DNA of 64,000 nt, taken from positions 4,402,001 through 4,466,000 of the forward strand of contig NC_049561.1 in the NCBI RefSeq assembly GCF_013368755.1. The letters run 5' to 3'. How positions within the stretch are numbered: position 1 is the first letter of the stretch; every line of letters begins with the position of its first letter. The DNA is from Talaromyces rugulosus (taxonomy: Eukaryota; Ascomycota; Eurotiomycetes; Eurotiales; Trichocomaceae). The translations under genes and the position numbers were made by a program. Shown here in pieces: positions 1-11,756 of the stretch. The notes beneath the pieces are model-generated. The model was not told the DNA's origin, did no database searches, and saw nothing but the letters and a program-made list of their open reading frames with translations.

Positions 1-2829
1 ATGGAAGATTGAGAGGAGCTAAAGTCCGCAAGCTGCACTGGTGTTCTAGCACGCTGCACAGAACCTCCATGACGATGGCCATCTCCAGAGATTTCCTCCA
101 TGTTCATTTGTGAAATTGTGCGTGTTGCTGCTTTCTTCTTTGGTGAGACGTCATTCGGAGTGACTTTGTCTGGAGTAGATCTGATTTTGTCCACGCGGAG
201 AGTGCTGATTTCATCCCGAATTTTCTTCTCTGCTGGAGGCAAGCTGCTGTCTTCGGCCACAGGTGATTGCGCGCCAGTACTCTTTGACGGCGAAAGTTGA
301 GGTTCGTGATCACCATCAGAACCGGTATTGAATTCGTCGACCCGCTCAAAGTCAGACAGAACATGTGATTTTCTCTTCGTGGTTGATTCTTTGGACTTCT
401 CGCCGCTGGATTGCTCGGAACCAGCATGGTTTTTGACGCTGTCATTCTTTGCATCTGGGGTTGCTGACTTGGTAGAAGACTGTGAGGCATTGCTTCGTTT
501 TCCAGGCGTGGCTTGTTTCTCAGCTAGCTCACCAGCATGATTGTTTTCTGTATGTTGGGTATTTGCCGTGGCTCTCTTTTTCTTTTTATCGCTGTTAATC
601 TTCTGCCCTGCTTCCTTTTTGTATTTGTTAATTGTCTCTTGTGACACGTTAGAAGGCCAGACTATTTTAGGTGTTGTAGAAGCCGAACGATGCTTTTCAT
701 CCGAGTTGACCGAAGAGGGAGTGCCTTTGCTTTGTGGGTGAACAGGCTTGGGCTCTGGGGGAACAGAGCGACGCTTTCCCTCTGAACCAATAGAAAAGGG
801 GGTGCCTTTACCATGTGACTGAGCAGGTCTGGGTTCTGGAGAAATTGAGTGAAGCTTTTCTTCAGAAGAAGAATCTCCATTCTCTGGCGACTGAGCAAGC
901 TTGGACGACGCCTTTGGTGCTGCTGTCTTTGCTGGCAAATTGCCATTCGGTTCGTCATCGACAAATGAAATGGAGCGGCGGACCCGGCTCCGGTCACTCA
1001 GGCCATCCTTGCGCAAGGCAGAACGAAGCTTGGATCCCGAATCAGTCTTTTCTGATCGAGATGGCGTCATGCTGCTCAATTGACTTGAAGATAGCTTTAT
1101 CTCTACCGCAGGCACGGGTGTTTTAGGGGCCGTGGATGTCGAGGCGACCCCAGCCACCGGCAGTTTTCGGTTTCGCCTTGGACTTTCAGTTATGCCAAAG
1201 CCTAGGCTGCCTTCGGGTACATATGCTGGTCGCACTGCGAAAAGGTTACCTCTTTGCGGGCTTGAGAAAGACAATCGTCGCACGCGAGGCTGAGAGGGGC
1301 TGGAAGAGAGAGGCCGGCCATGCATTTCCGCATCACTAGGCTGCAGGTGTTGCTTCTTGCGGGAAAGCGGTGTCGATGGCTCTGTTGAAAGCTCCAGTCG
1401 AGGCTCCTTCGGAGGGGGCAATTGGTCAGGACTTTGACGCTTTCGTTTAGTCGCGGTGTCTTGAAGAAGTTTGTCTTTGAAGCTAAAAGGTTTGTCGGTG
1501 CTAAAAGTACGTGAGACGCGAGTGGCCGAGTACTGTGGTTCTGGAACAGGTTCTGGAACATCGTCTGGATCCGACATGTCAATGTCACCATTTTGATCAC
1601 GCTCAAATTCCTCTGGTTCCTTGACTGGCTTTTTCTCCGCCTGCTGATGGGGCAACTCATGACTTTCAAGCTGAGGGCTCTTTTCACGAGAACCTGGAAG
1701 TTCCTGCAAAATGGATGTAGTCTGAGAATTTTTGACGATAGATTGCTGCATCTGTACGGTCAGATCTCCTTGCTGACCGGGCAACTCATGGTCTTCAGGT
1801 TCATGGCTCTTCTCACGAGGAGACCCTGGAACTTCTTGCAAAGGGGGTATAGTCTGGGAATCTTTGACGATAGATTGCTGCCTCTCTAGGTTCCGACTAG
1901 ATGCAGATGACCCACTTCGTCCTCTAGAAGAACGGTTTACACTGCGTTCTTCGTCAATTTGTTCAAGATGAGACGTATGTGAAGCTCTCCGGGGTTCTGG
2001 AGCGCCAAGCTCTTCGCTAGCCTCGCGAGGAAGCTGAGGAGAGCTCTCGACAATCTCACGGTCATCATCATTAGAGTTCCGCTGCCACTCTAGCGATTTC
2101 AGGACTTCACTGTCATCACCAGGCTGTTCTCGCTCCACAGACTGCATGGGGATATCATAGGACGGTGATTTAGGTCCAGAATTGTTGGAGCCATTTTGAG
2201 TAGACTCTATTTCTATGTGCTCGTTGTTGATGTGAGGCGAGGTATGGTCCAACGACGGCTCGTCTTCTTGGATGGTAGGGATTGTAGGTGCGGGCCGCTG
2301 GAAAGAATGAGATCCCCCTGCTGTGGAGAACGAGCGGGCTGCACTTGCCCAGTCCTGAACGACAGAATCTTCTCGAGTGAAGGTGGGGTGTGCGAGTGGG
2401 TTTTGCGCGACGATAGCAATGGCCCGTTGGTCTTCTCCATCTGTATATGCACGGCCATGCTGGACGAATACGTCGGCGACGGAGAGATCAACATCGAGGT
2501 TCTCGTGGGGATGTTCTTCGTGGAGGATTTTCTTGATATCCAAGGGTCTGTTGTTTTATTTCATATAAGTATGGGACGTAAGACACATACGGGTTGTAAA
2601 CAAAAGGTACTCACTCTGCGTGTGGTCTGAGCTTTTTCCACTTCTCTTGAATCAGCCCACCGAGTGCACCCAGCGAGACGTTTTCTGGGTCTCGCACTGG
2701 CACGAGAAAGGCAATGGTCTTCCCAGTAGGCGCATTGGCTGAGGCACTGTCTGTATCGCCGTTTGGCTGCCAGGCAGGCCTGGGCCGCTCCCGGGGGAGG
2801 ACCTTGACCGTTAAGCGTAGAAAAACCAT
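1..2829 (-). CDS. Dnt1/Net1-like nucleolar protein, left-truncated
   Basis: Exon 1 runs 2829-2615 and exon 2 from 2547 off the left edge, so the C-terminus is missing. The 67-nt intron has donor GTGAGT and acceptor ACAG and restores one frame that stays open to base 1. About the first 110 residues (starting MVFLRLTVKVLP) form a compact ubiquitin-like region of the type found at the N-terminus of Dnt1/Net1 (Cdc14-binding, nucleolar). The rest, over 800 residues, is low-complexity, rich in Ser, Pro, Glu and Lys, with many SP/TP sites and basic patches, as in Net1/Dnt1. In yeasts this family anchors Cdc14-type phosphatase in the nucleolus and affects rDNA silencing and cytokinesis; that role is inferred here. 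Two sets of internal repeats are visible (see findings). Family assignment rests on the N-terminal pattern only. Confidence 0.72.
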
Positions 2830-3623
2830 GGGGCAATGGTCATGTCGTGCAGAGCGCCGAGGCGAAGCGAGATGGGCGAGAGACACTTGACAGACACGAT
2901 GGTAGCGCTCTCTCTCTCTCCTCTCAAGAGCAATCAGTGCCAATCTCCGTGCTATGCCAGAGGGCTCGCAGAAGACTGAACAGACAAAAAAGAGAGGAAA
3001 GGACGGATTGCAGACGACAAGAAAAGACGAAGCAAAAAAAGAAACGAGCGCACGCAGGGAGGGGAGAGAAAGAGAGTGGCGGGGCGAGCAAACGGTGATG
3101 GCTGTCAACAAGTCAGGGCGGTCGTCGGTCAGGGAAATCTTTCGAAGACCGCCTGCTGCTTGCCCGATCGGGAAAGGCGCGGTTGCCCTCACCGCGTCGA
3201 CGCGTGCGTGTTAATTGGTCTTTTTATTATTATTATTATTATTTTATCTTTGTTGATGGGGTACTGTTAGATGATTATACACAATTAATTGCTATACAGT
3301 AGTGTTTTCAGCTTTGCAATTGCTTTCTCGAAGTAGATCTATTCCCAGCAGCCATCTAGAGGCACGCAGTAGAGTAACGTAACTACCAGCACAAACAAAG
3401 AGAACGACCACGGTCTAGATTCCGGCACAGTCGCCCCTAATAATTATCACGAAAACTGCTTAAATTATTATTAGATAAAAAGCGGGAGGCTGGAACGGAT
3501 AAGCGCCCCGCATGATGTCACCCGGTCTGCTGTTGCTATCTGTCTGTGCAGTCAGTAACTAGATAGATGTTGGCTCTGACAACCACGCATCTCTGCGTCA
3601 ATAATGCTAGACAGACAGTAAAA
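2830..3623. promoter_or_regulatory. Divergent intergenic region, Dnt1-like / Nudix fusion
   Basis: These 794 bp separate two divergent genes and should hold both promoters. The half next to the Dnt1-like gene is rich in GA on the + strand, which gives a CT-rich leader for the minus-strand gene. A TTA/ATT trinucleotide run lies at about 3224-3245. I see no convincing open frame; the open stretches around 2847-3270 are low-complexity and lack splice or family support. Confidence 0.5.
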
Positions 3624-5389
3624 ATGCCATCTACAGAAGCTGATTCCGAGCGGAGCAACGCCATCCTGCAGAAGCGCTCGGTTGTGTCCAGCTTCCTCTT
3701 CAAGTACTCTGATATCCACGCCCGGGCCGCCGAAGTCGCACTGTTTCGGCGCAGCGACAAGGTCAACACATACCAGTTGCGTGTTCCCTGCGAGACTGAT
3801 AGATATGTTGGGAAAAGACTGACAGGGACAACCACAAAAGGCATCATCTCGCGCCGATATCGGGTAGTATCGAAGCGCAGGTCGACTCGACTCCGTTGGA
3901 CGCTGCGTGGAGAGAATTCAGGGAAGAGACGTCTCTGACACCGTCATCGGTCAAACTATGGCGCAAAGGGCGGCCGTTTACGTTCCAGGACTACGAGGTT
4001 GGCAGAGAGTGGACAATTTACCCTTTTGCGTTTTTGCTCAAGTCGTATCCATGTTCACACACCAAGGTTGACGAAGAGAACACTTCGGTAAACAAGACCG
4101 ACGGGGTTGTGCTGGACTGGGAGCACAACTTTCACAACTGGTATGACCCTGAGGAAGTTCTGCAACGCTTGTTTGAGGATGGGGCAGAGGCAACGGTCAG
4201 TGGGCAGAAGCTCGTGCCGAGAATCGCCGACTCCTTGATACGGGTATATCCCGAGTATGAGTTTGGCTCGACGGCGGGAAAGAGGTTGCGAGACGGTTTG
4301 CAGCAGTTGCAAGATGATCATGCGAGCGGCGCCCGAGAGCTCGCTACAATCGCACTGGGCATCTTGAGAGATATGCTGGTCGATATGCGGCCGTTAGAGG
4401 CATACGAGGGCGAAGCAAATTGGGGGGAGTGGTGGAGAAAGGTACGACTGGCAGCATGGCATATTTGGACAAACGGCAGAGAGTCCATGGGAGCGGCGAT
4501 CGCGAGCGCCCTGATCACTGCCCTCACGGAACTTGAGGATTTTCAGCGCGACGGACAATACCATGCAGAGTATGTTGAGCAGCTCATGAACTCTCTGGTC
4601 GACGAGCGAAAGGCAATGATGGCGGAACTTTCCAAGGCCTTTGCGGCGTATGTCAAACACGAACTGCTCACGGATCAACGAGGGGGAGACGACGAGGAGG
4701 AGGGCGCGACGTTGCGGATTCTAACACTGTCATCAAGCTCAACAATCCGGGAATCTATCCTCCATCTCCTCAGCACAGCGACAGGCATACATACCGTTGA
4801 TCTGCGCGTGTTGGAATCCCGACCGCTTTTCGAAGGGGTCACCCTGGCTTCTTCAATTCTGTCGCCTTATCAAAACCGACACGATGAAGATGGCCGCCCC
4901 AAACTCAACGTAACCTTGTACACAGACGCATCGGCCGCCCTGGCCTCTACCGATATTGATATTCTTCTACTAGGCGCCGATCGGCTCGCAGCAGACGGGG
5001 CAGTGAGCAACAAGACGGGGAGTCTCCCAGCAGTACTAGCGGCCAAACACGTTAGCCCACAGGCCAAAGTAGTCGTCCTAAGCGAGGTAGACAAAGTGGC
5101 CAACCAGGACGACCACTCAGAGGAAAGCAACCAGCCAGCTGAGGTAATGCGGGGGTGGAGGGAGGCAGCGACAGGGGGCAGGCTGAAAGGGCTCGACGTG
5201 GTCGATGCGACGGCGGGGCGCGGTCCGGCAACGGTTGCGGTCGAGGTAAAGAACATCTACTTTGAATGGGTACCCCCCGGCCTGGTCGACGCTTACATTA
5301 CGAACGAAGGCATCAAGGGGGTCTCTGACATTCAGCGGCGGTCGCAGTGGATTGGAGAGCAGATTGGCCGGTTCTTTGATGATCTGTAG
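3624..5389 (+). CDS. Nudix-like / eIF2B-like (ribose-1,5-bisphosphate isomerase-like) fusion protein
   Basis: Exon 1 is 3624-3775 and exon 2 is 3841-5389, about 566 aa. The 65-nt intron has the weak donor GTTGCG, a good branch site (ACTGAC, 3817-3822) and acceptor AAAAG; it joins ..NTYQ to HHLAPISG. The N-terminal ~170 residues are Nudix-like, with the core REFREET followed by WRKGRPFTFQD and EWTIYPFAF. The C-terminal ~250 residues match the eIF2B alpha/beta/delta-like fold shared with ribose-1,5-bisphosphate and methylthioribose-1-phosphate isomerases: ILLLGADRLAADGAVSNKTG and a final YFEWVPPGLVDAYITNEG. This two-domain order is a known fungal architecture usually annotated as an eIF-2B-family protein. 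It is probably not a true eIF2B subunit; sugar-phosphate isomerase chemistry joined to nucleotide hydrolysis is an inference. Confidence 0.85.
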
Positions 5390-6310
5390 AGCCAAAACGG
5401 TTTCGATAGTTCGATTAGTCGATAAGTCGGTTGCATCGAGAAATGAGAAGTCCAGTCACCTGCCGCCCCCTCCCTCCTTTGATTTGTCCATGACGCAATT
5501 CCGTGGTAGTGGCAATGGGCCGGCCTATCTGTGAAAGGGAGGGCCAGCACCAAAGAATGGTTTCGTGTAGAGGTGTGCCATGGCCAGCCAGTGACGAGAC
5601 CGACACGACGAGCGGTGACGCAGGCGGGCGTCGAGTGCCGCCAATCATTGGCATGTCGAGCGCAGGCATTGCCGGGGTGCTCGGTCGGGCTGGCTTGCAG
5701 TCAGACCAATGTGTGTTTTGGATGTATCAGGCGGTGGGCATGATTCGTGTTCTGATTGTGCATGGACTGTCTTGTCTATCCAAGGATGAAAAGAAGAAGA
5801 CATTCTCTTTCCTGCACGCGTGAGGCAGGCTCGACAGACAAAACAAGCAAACAGGAGCGACGACGCGACCGTGCCGAAACGGGAAGGCGCAGACTGAGGG
5901 CAGGAAAGAAGGAGGTGGGTGGGGCGCCCACCCCCGGATTGGCTCCACCCCCGGATTGTGTGACAGTTTGCTAGCTCCGTCTCTATTAGCCCCCGCCCCA
6001 CCCGGCCGCCCAATCTGGACTCGCATCTTTTCTTGCTTCTTGCCTCTGATGAACTCCCATCAGCCACGTGATTGGGCTCGCCCTTTCCCCCCTCCATCAG
6101 GTGGTCTCCCTGCTATGTATATAAGGGAGGGGGCGCACACAGCCCTCTCCTGGTCACCATACCACAGTGTGCCTGTGCGTGTGCCATCAACCTCTTATCT
6201 CTCTCCACTCTTGACTTCATCACCAAATATCATTTCCATCATCAAACAGACCCAGACCATCTTCTCTTCATCTCCTCTTTGAAAAACCACAACATATCCT
6301 CACCGTCATC
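5390..6310. promoter_or_regulatory. Intergenic region with TATA box and CT-rich leader for the small gene at 6311
   Basis: This 921-bp stretch has no supported gene. A consensus TATA box (TATATAAG) lies at 6118-6125, 186 bp upstream of the next ATG, and is followed by a CT-rich, purine-poor leader up to the start codon. A 14-bp direct repeat (CCACCCCCGGATTG) occurs at about 5928-5941 and 5945-5958. The combination looks like a strongly expressed fungal promoter. Confidence 0.55.
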
Positions 6311-6618
6311 ATGTCATCCGCCCTCGCCTCCCAGGCAGGCCAGGTCCTGCGTGAGATCTTCAAGATCCCCTCTCGAGCCCGCGAGCAGGTTGGCCAGAGC
6401 TGGCGAACCCGTTTCTGGCAGACTGGTACGTCTTTCCTATATACTACATCAGCCGTTCGATAAAGACTGACAAATCCACAGAACGATCAAAGAAAGAAAT
6501 CCTCGTCACCTCACTCAACATCCATCGACCAATCTGGATCACCGGCACTGCCGGCGCCTACACTACCGCGTATGCGTGTCTTATGGTTATGAGGTGTCTG
6601 AGAAAAGTGCGGCCTTAA
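6311..6618 (+). CDS. Small conserved-looking protein, 83 aa, function unknown
   Basis: Exon 1 is 6311-6425 and exon 2 is 6482-6618, joined by a 56-nt intron with donor GTACGT and acceptor CACAG. The product is 83 aa and starts MSSALASQAGQVLREI. The first ~45 residues are basic and amphipathic (several Arg/Lys, REIFKIPSRAREQ). A hydrophobic segment (WITGTAGAYTTAYACLMVM, about residues 58-76) is followed by a basic tail CLRKVRP. This layout fits a single-pass membrane protein, possibly mitochondrial, but I recognise no family. Support for a real gene comes from the TATA box, CT-rich leader, clean intron and in-frame stop. It faces the 3' end of ireA. Confidence 0.6.
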
Positions 6619-7030
6619 CCTTGCAACGTTCTTTTCATGGGCTGTGCCTGTTATAAGCCTGTTGGATAGTCAGGCCTCGCTCGATACTCTAGAAGTTTGG
6701 TATCCACCCATGCCTCGGAATGTTATGTCTCTTTTTTCTTTTTTCTTTTTTTTGTATCAGTTTACATCACACCCTATGCATACATACATGTATGCACGTC
6801 TCGATGATGGGCCAGGGTGAGATGGATGTCCACGGACCTGTAGATCAGTCGTCTTCATCTTTTTTTTTAAATCCGAACAGTCAATCCAGCTATTCTTAGT
6901 AAACGGTCTCTATTGTAAAGAAAATTATAGTAAACAATATCATCAATCATTATTTCATTACCGATATATATATATATCATGCAGTTATACATATCCCAAC
7001 CCAAAAGCAAAAGGAAAAGGGTTCTTATAA
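6619..7030. other. Convergent 3' intergenic region
   Basis: The small gene (+) and ireA (-) end toward each other across these 412 bp. The content is T-rich and AT-rich, with a CT/T tract at 6728-6752 and an (AT)n run at 6964-6977, as expected for two 3' UTR/termination regions. No gene seen. Confidence 0.5.
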
Positions 7031-10000
7031 TCATTCCGGCGGCGTGAAATACCGTTGAAAGCGCTCAATCTGCCCCAAGTCCAGATCCGCCACCACGGCA
7101 TGGCAGTTCATCAACAGTGACGGGAATCTAATTGTCCAGAAGCTCAAATAGCCCTCAGGCAGGCCGCCAATGTGTGATTTGAGATGCTCGGGCATGTCGT
7201 TGTAGTGGTTGCGTTTGTTGCGGAGTGCGCGTAGCAGATCGAGCATGCGGGACCCCGTGTATTTCCGTTGCTTGCCTAGGCTGTCTTTAAAGTCCCTAGG
7301 GAGAAGTTTCAAAAAGTCCATGTCCGGTCCCATCACGTCCTCGGCCACAGACTCGAGGTATTCGAGTGCCGGAGACGGCGGATCGCGAGGCTCAAACTCA
7401 AAGTGGTCAGAGACGTCGCATAAAAAGTTCAGTCGTTCGGCTGGTCCCCAGAAAAAGGGGTGCATCAGGACTGTAGTAGCGTCCGGTCTATACAGTCAAA
7501 TTAGTAAACAGTTCAAATCAATATAATATATAAAACAATGCATACCGTCGACGAGGGTTCAAACTCAGCATGCTACGAATGAGATCATCTGCTTCAAATG
7601 CATAGTCCCCCAACCGTTGCAGGTCATCCAAATTGTAATTGCCTTTAACAATGTTGGCCTCGCGCATGAACTTGCCATCCTTGTCGTACGGATGGCCACC
7701 ACGTGTGAGTACGTAGTAAAAGACGCATCCCAGCGAGAAAATATCAATGGCTCGAGTTGCACGTCGGTTGGTCTGTGGATCAACCACAGCGGGCTCAGAC
7801 GACTCGGTATGATTCGAGTGCCCACCATTGATCAACATGGCCGACTGCTGGTCCTCGTCTACTAACAACTCCGGCGCTCGCCATCCAGACGTGCCCGCTG
7901 CGTGTGCTGTTGTCGCCCGGAATGAGCTTTGGTTGTCTTCGAGCTTTTTGCAGAGACCAAAATCGGAGATCAACAGTCGCAACGCTGGGTGCATGCCGGT
8001 GCTGCGTCCCCGGGGAGTGGCAACCAGGATGTTCTGCGGTTTCAAATCACGATGCACGATCTTGAGTGAGTGCAGATAGCGTACTCCAAAGGTGATCTGC
8101 CGCAACACATCTGGCACATCCAAGCCGCCAGTGACCAGTTGAGGATAGTCCTGAGATCTCTCGACTACATCTTGCAGCGACGCAGGACACAGTTCCAAGG
8201 CAATATACAAAAAGCCGGTAGCCTGTTCACGGCAGTAGTATCGGATGACATTAGCGTGGTCGTCACTCTCTTGTAGGAGACCAACTTCATGAGACGCAAT
8301 ATCGTAGAATTCGACAAGCATACGCTTGACAGCGACGTCTCGGCCGTCAAAGGAGCCCTTGTATACGATGGTGCCATGACTACCGTGGCCAAGAACAGTA
8401 TCGGTATATACCTTGAGCTGGCCAATGCGAACAGCTCCGTCTAGTTCGAAAATCTCATTCGATACCTGACGAGTTAGTGGAACATCTGGCTCAAGACCGG
8501 ATGGCGGGGCAAGAGATTGGATCTGATCCATGACCGGAGTCTCAGCTTTGTCGCCCTCCGAGCCTGGCTTTTGTTTACGCTTATGGGCTTTGCCCCCACG
8601 CTGGCCTCGCTGGCGTTTCTTCTTCTTTGCCCCAGTCTCCTGCAGGTTCAGTTCATCTCCTTCTTCGTCCGGTCCTCGAGACGGCTCGCGAATGCGTACT
8701 CTTGGTGTTGATTCCGGATCTGGAGTCTGCGAGGAACTTCGTGGAGTCGATTCTCTATTGTCAAAGACTTCGGGCTCATCAATCTGCACACGAGGCTTCT
8801 TGGGAGTAGCTAATTCGGCCCGCACGCCACTAAGTGGGCCTGAATCTTCGGGGAATGTAGTTGCTATCGGAGATGTTGGAGGTGTCGAGGATAACGGTTG
8901 CTCGTATCCGGCCAGGATATTCTTCAAGTCAAGCTTCTGTTTCAGTTGTTCCTGGAAAAGGGCCGAATTCACATAGATGAAATATGCAAAGAAAGCAAGA
9001 ATGACCAAGACAACAATGTCGGTCCGGTTTTCCCAGCCAGTGCGAATAATGACACTTTGTCGGAGAGCCGGGGGCGAAGCCAGGTACGACGGAGAGCTAA
9101 GCATATTTCGGGGAGTGCCATTAGGGCCGCCGCCGCCAATCGCAGAGGGGCCCGAAACGCTGTGTATGCCTCCTCGCTGGCTGTGGCGCCCAGATGACAT
9201 ACCGAGCGAGTGCACGCCCACCAATGCTTTGCGTTGACGTTGGAGATCGAGATTCAACAGTGAGTGGCTGTCGCGGAAAAAGTCTTTGTCGTAGCATTGT
9301 GCGAGGTCGGCCCGGCCCGTCACAAGGGGGTAGGTCAATTCCGACATGGCAAACCATCCGCCTGCCTCGGTGCAATCGATAAACACGCGGTGCTCGGAAT
9401 CGGGGGTTGTGGCGTAGTCTGGGTCAGGCGGTTCAAGCGGCTGGGAGAGCAAGACGAGTGGAAGAGGAGAATCCGGCAAGTCGAAGTTCACCGGGCGTGC
9501 CACATCAAAGACACGAACGACTGGGCTGGTGAAGCGCTGTGTGTATCGAGGCCGTTCCATGCGAGAGTGGTCGAAGCCGAGAACAACGCCGTCGTGCATG
9601 CTGTAGATGTGGCTCTGGTCCATTGTCTGGTAGTACTGGCTTTGAAGGTCGACATCGCGGTTGTTTGGCGCCCACTCGGAGTATTTGAGGGTGCAAATCT
9701 CTTCGCCATTCTCGGTGTTTTGAATGCGGACGATGTACTGGATTCTGCCGAGGGTCAAAGTGCCGGTTGGAGGATCACAATCGCCGTCGCCGTCAACACC
9801 AGGCTTATCAATCTTGCAGCTCTGGTCTGGGGTAATAGGTCCGCGAGAGCTGAAAACACGCAGCACATTTCCTGTGCGGGCGTCGACGGTGTACAGTGTG
9901 GTCTCCTTCAAAGCGGTATAGGTCACGGGCGGCTCGGTTCCCGAGTATGGAGTTTCGTTGACCAGATCTTTCACGGTGAGACCCAGTTGCTGAAGGCCGC

Positions 10001-10664
10001 CTTCAGGGCCGGGGCTGAAGATGTATAGACTGCCGTCACGGCTAGGCTCGATGATCCAGAGGAAATCGTCCTCGCCGGTTGAGGATTCTGCGTCGAAGCT
10101 GCTAGACGAGCGGTTATGGTAGATACTCTCGACCATGGGGCTGCCGGGGACCTCGAGGGCCCAGCGGGGGGAGCCAGTCTTGCGGTCTCGCGCGTGAATG
10201 GTGCCATCGACGGTCGCCAGTAGAACAAAGTCCTCAACCTCCCAGTCCTGCAGGGACCGCGCTTGAAGCTGCGACACCAGGCCGGCCGTTGGGCTGCCGG
10301 GCTGGGCAGGAGGGGCTCGCACGGCAGGGCTATCGGAACCTGCCAGAGCCAGAGTCGCCAGGGCGCTCACATCGTTGTCCGGATTCTTCTTCACGTCCGG
10401 TTGTTTGTGGGGGTGGGTGTCTCGGAAATACGTATGGGGCGATTCGTCGATGCCGGTGTGGCCGGTTGGGCCAGCGGCCGGGTAGATGGACGAGATTGCG
10501 GCATCGTGTTGTTGTTGTTGTTGATGGTGATGTTGGGGATGTTTCTGTTCCTGGGCGTAGGACAGCTGCTGCGGAGCTGTGAGCAGGAGGGACGGGAGGA
10601 GCAAGAGAGCGGCGCTGGCCGGCAGAGACGTCGTCGTCGATCGACCGGGCACCCTCCAGCGCAT
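7031..10664 (-). CDS. ireA: IRE1-type unfolded-protein-response kinase/endoribonuclease
   Basis: Exon 1 is 10664-7546 and exon 2 is 7487-7031 (58-nt intron, donor GTATGC, acceptor TATAG), giving 1191 aa. This is the ER-stress sensor that oligomerises through its lumenal domain and uses its cytosolic RNase to splice HAC1/hacA mRNA. A signal peptide lies at residues ~1-38, followed by a His/Gln-rich stretch. The lumenal beta-propeller-like domain spans ~130-480 and a transmembrane helix ~548-565 (IVVLVILAFFAYFIYV). A Lys/Arg-rich linker precedes the kinase: glycine loop GHGSHG (~760), VAVKRM, HRDLKPQN (~870) and DFG (~899). The C-terminal ~145 residues are the KEN RNase domain with RALRNKRNHYNDMP. 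The intron sits exactly between the kinase end (SLNPRRR) and PDATTVLMHPFFW. All catalytic motifs are intact. Confidence 0.97.
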
Positions 10665-11756
10665 ATTGGGATGTGATAATTAGGCAAAGAGATCGGTCTC
10701 GTTGCGGATCGGCGAGACACTCATTTCATGTCCAGGCGGAAGCGTTTTCCAGGGATGTGCTGGGGAGGGGAGGGACAGCGAACAGACCAGCCAGAGAAGG
10801 CGGACTGGAAAAGGGGAAATACACTACCAAGGGGACCGAATTAACCAAAGCGAGAGAGTGCGTTTGTATGAGAGTGAGAGTGAGAGTGAGAGTGAGATGA
10901 GAGAGAGTGAGTGAGTGGGTGGGTGGGAGAGTGAGAGGAGTCGAAGTGGTTCGAGGAAACGGAAAAGAATCAATAGTTGCGAGACTGGCTCAGCCCAGCC
11001 CAGCCCAGCCGAGCCGGGGCTTGGCGGTGGATTTGTGGGCGCCGCCAGACCCCGTTGGGACTAGCGCTGCCGCCCTAGAAGAGCGTGGAACGGGGCTGGT
11101 TTGCGTCTTATTCGCATTATATACAATATTAACAGACAGTTACTGGAATGGCTTTGCGATTATTGTTTATCCTTTTGTACCCCCCGACTGCAGGCCGGTT
11201 TGCGGGCTGTTCGGAGCCCCGGCTGTACGACCGTGGACGCTCCTCCATGCATACGGAGTACATGGGCTGACGTGTGCACTCAGGGCTTTGTTCGTCGCTC
11301 TTTGAGACTTATGCTCCGCGTCGGGGCACTAGTGCAGCAGAGTACGTATACAGATACTGATAATATGCTGGGTTAATAGTAGTCTGATCATGTCTAGTGG
11401 AAACCGCGAGGGCCCCAATGCGGCTAGCCAATCCCGTCCCGCCATTCGATATTAATCTATTCTATACATCAATTGTTTACCATGGGATTGGTTCTGAGAT
11501 CATCTACATGTGTAGATTATAATTCTAACCGTCAGCCAATATCGAGTCTTTCCAATGTCATACATATCAATTCATGTTGGCGACGTTCTCTGCTCGTCGT
11601 CTAGCGGTAACTCTACAATATATTGCGCCTACAGTAGGCAAACACAGAACGCAAATTATTAGATCGCAGGTCTTGGTCTCGTTTTCACGCCAACAAATAT
11701 TATATCCATAGTTCAATGTTCAATGCTCAAAGCAAATATGTACTTGTAATCCAACG
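10665..11756. promoter_or_regulatory. ireA upstream region
   Basis: These 1,092 bp hold the ireA promoter and the 3' flank region of the GH76 gene (tandem, both minus strand). The proximal part carries a GAGAGT/GTGAG microsatellite and a short CAGCC tandem (10991-11012). The distal part (11100-11750) is AT-rich and contains no supported gene. Confidence 0.45.
10869..10937. repeat. (GAGAGT)n / (GTGA)n microsatellite
   Basis: Near-perfect GAGAGT units pass into GAGA, then GTGA and GTGG units over about 69 bp. It lies about 200-270 bp upstream of the ireA start codon and would be a CT-rich tract on the ireA sense strand. It is a simple repeat, not a CRISPR. Confidence 0.8.

Noticed and set aside
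10869..10937. Regular short repeats that could suggest a CRISPR-like or satellite array
   Set aside because: Units are 4-6 bp without spacers; it is a simple microsatellite in a eukaryotic promoter.
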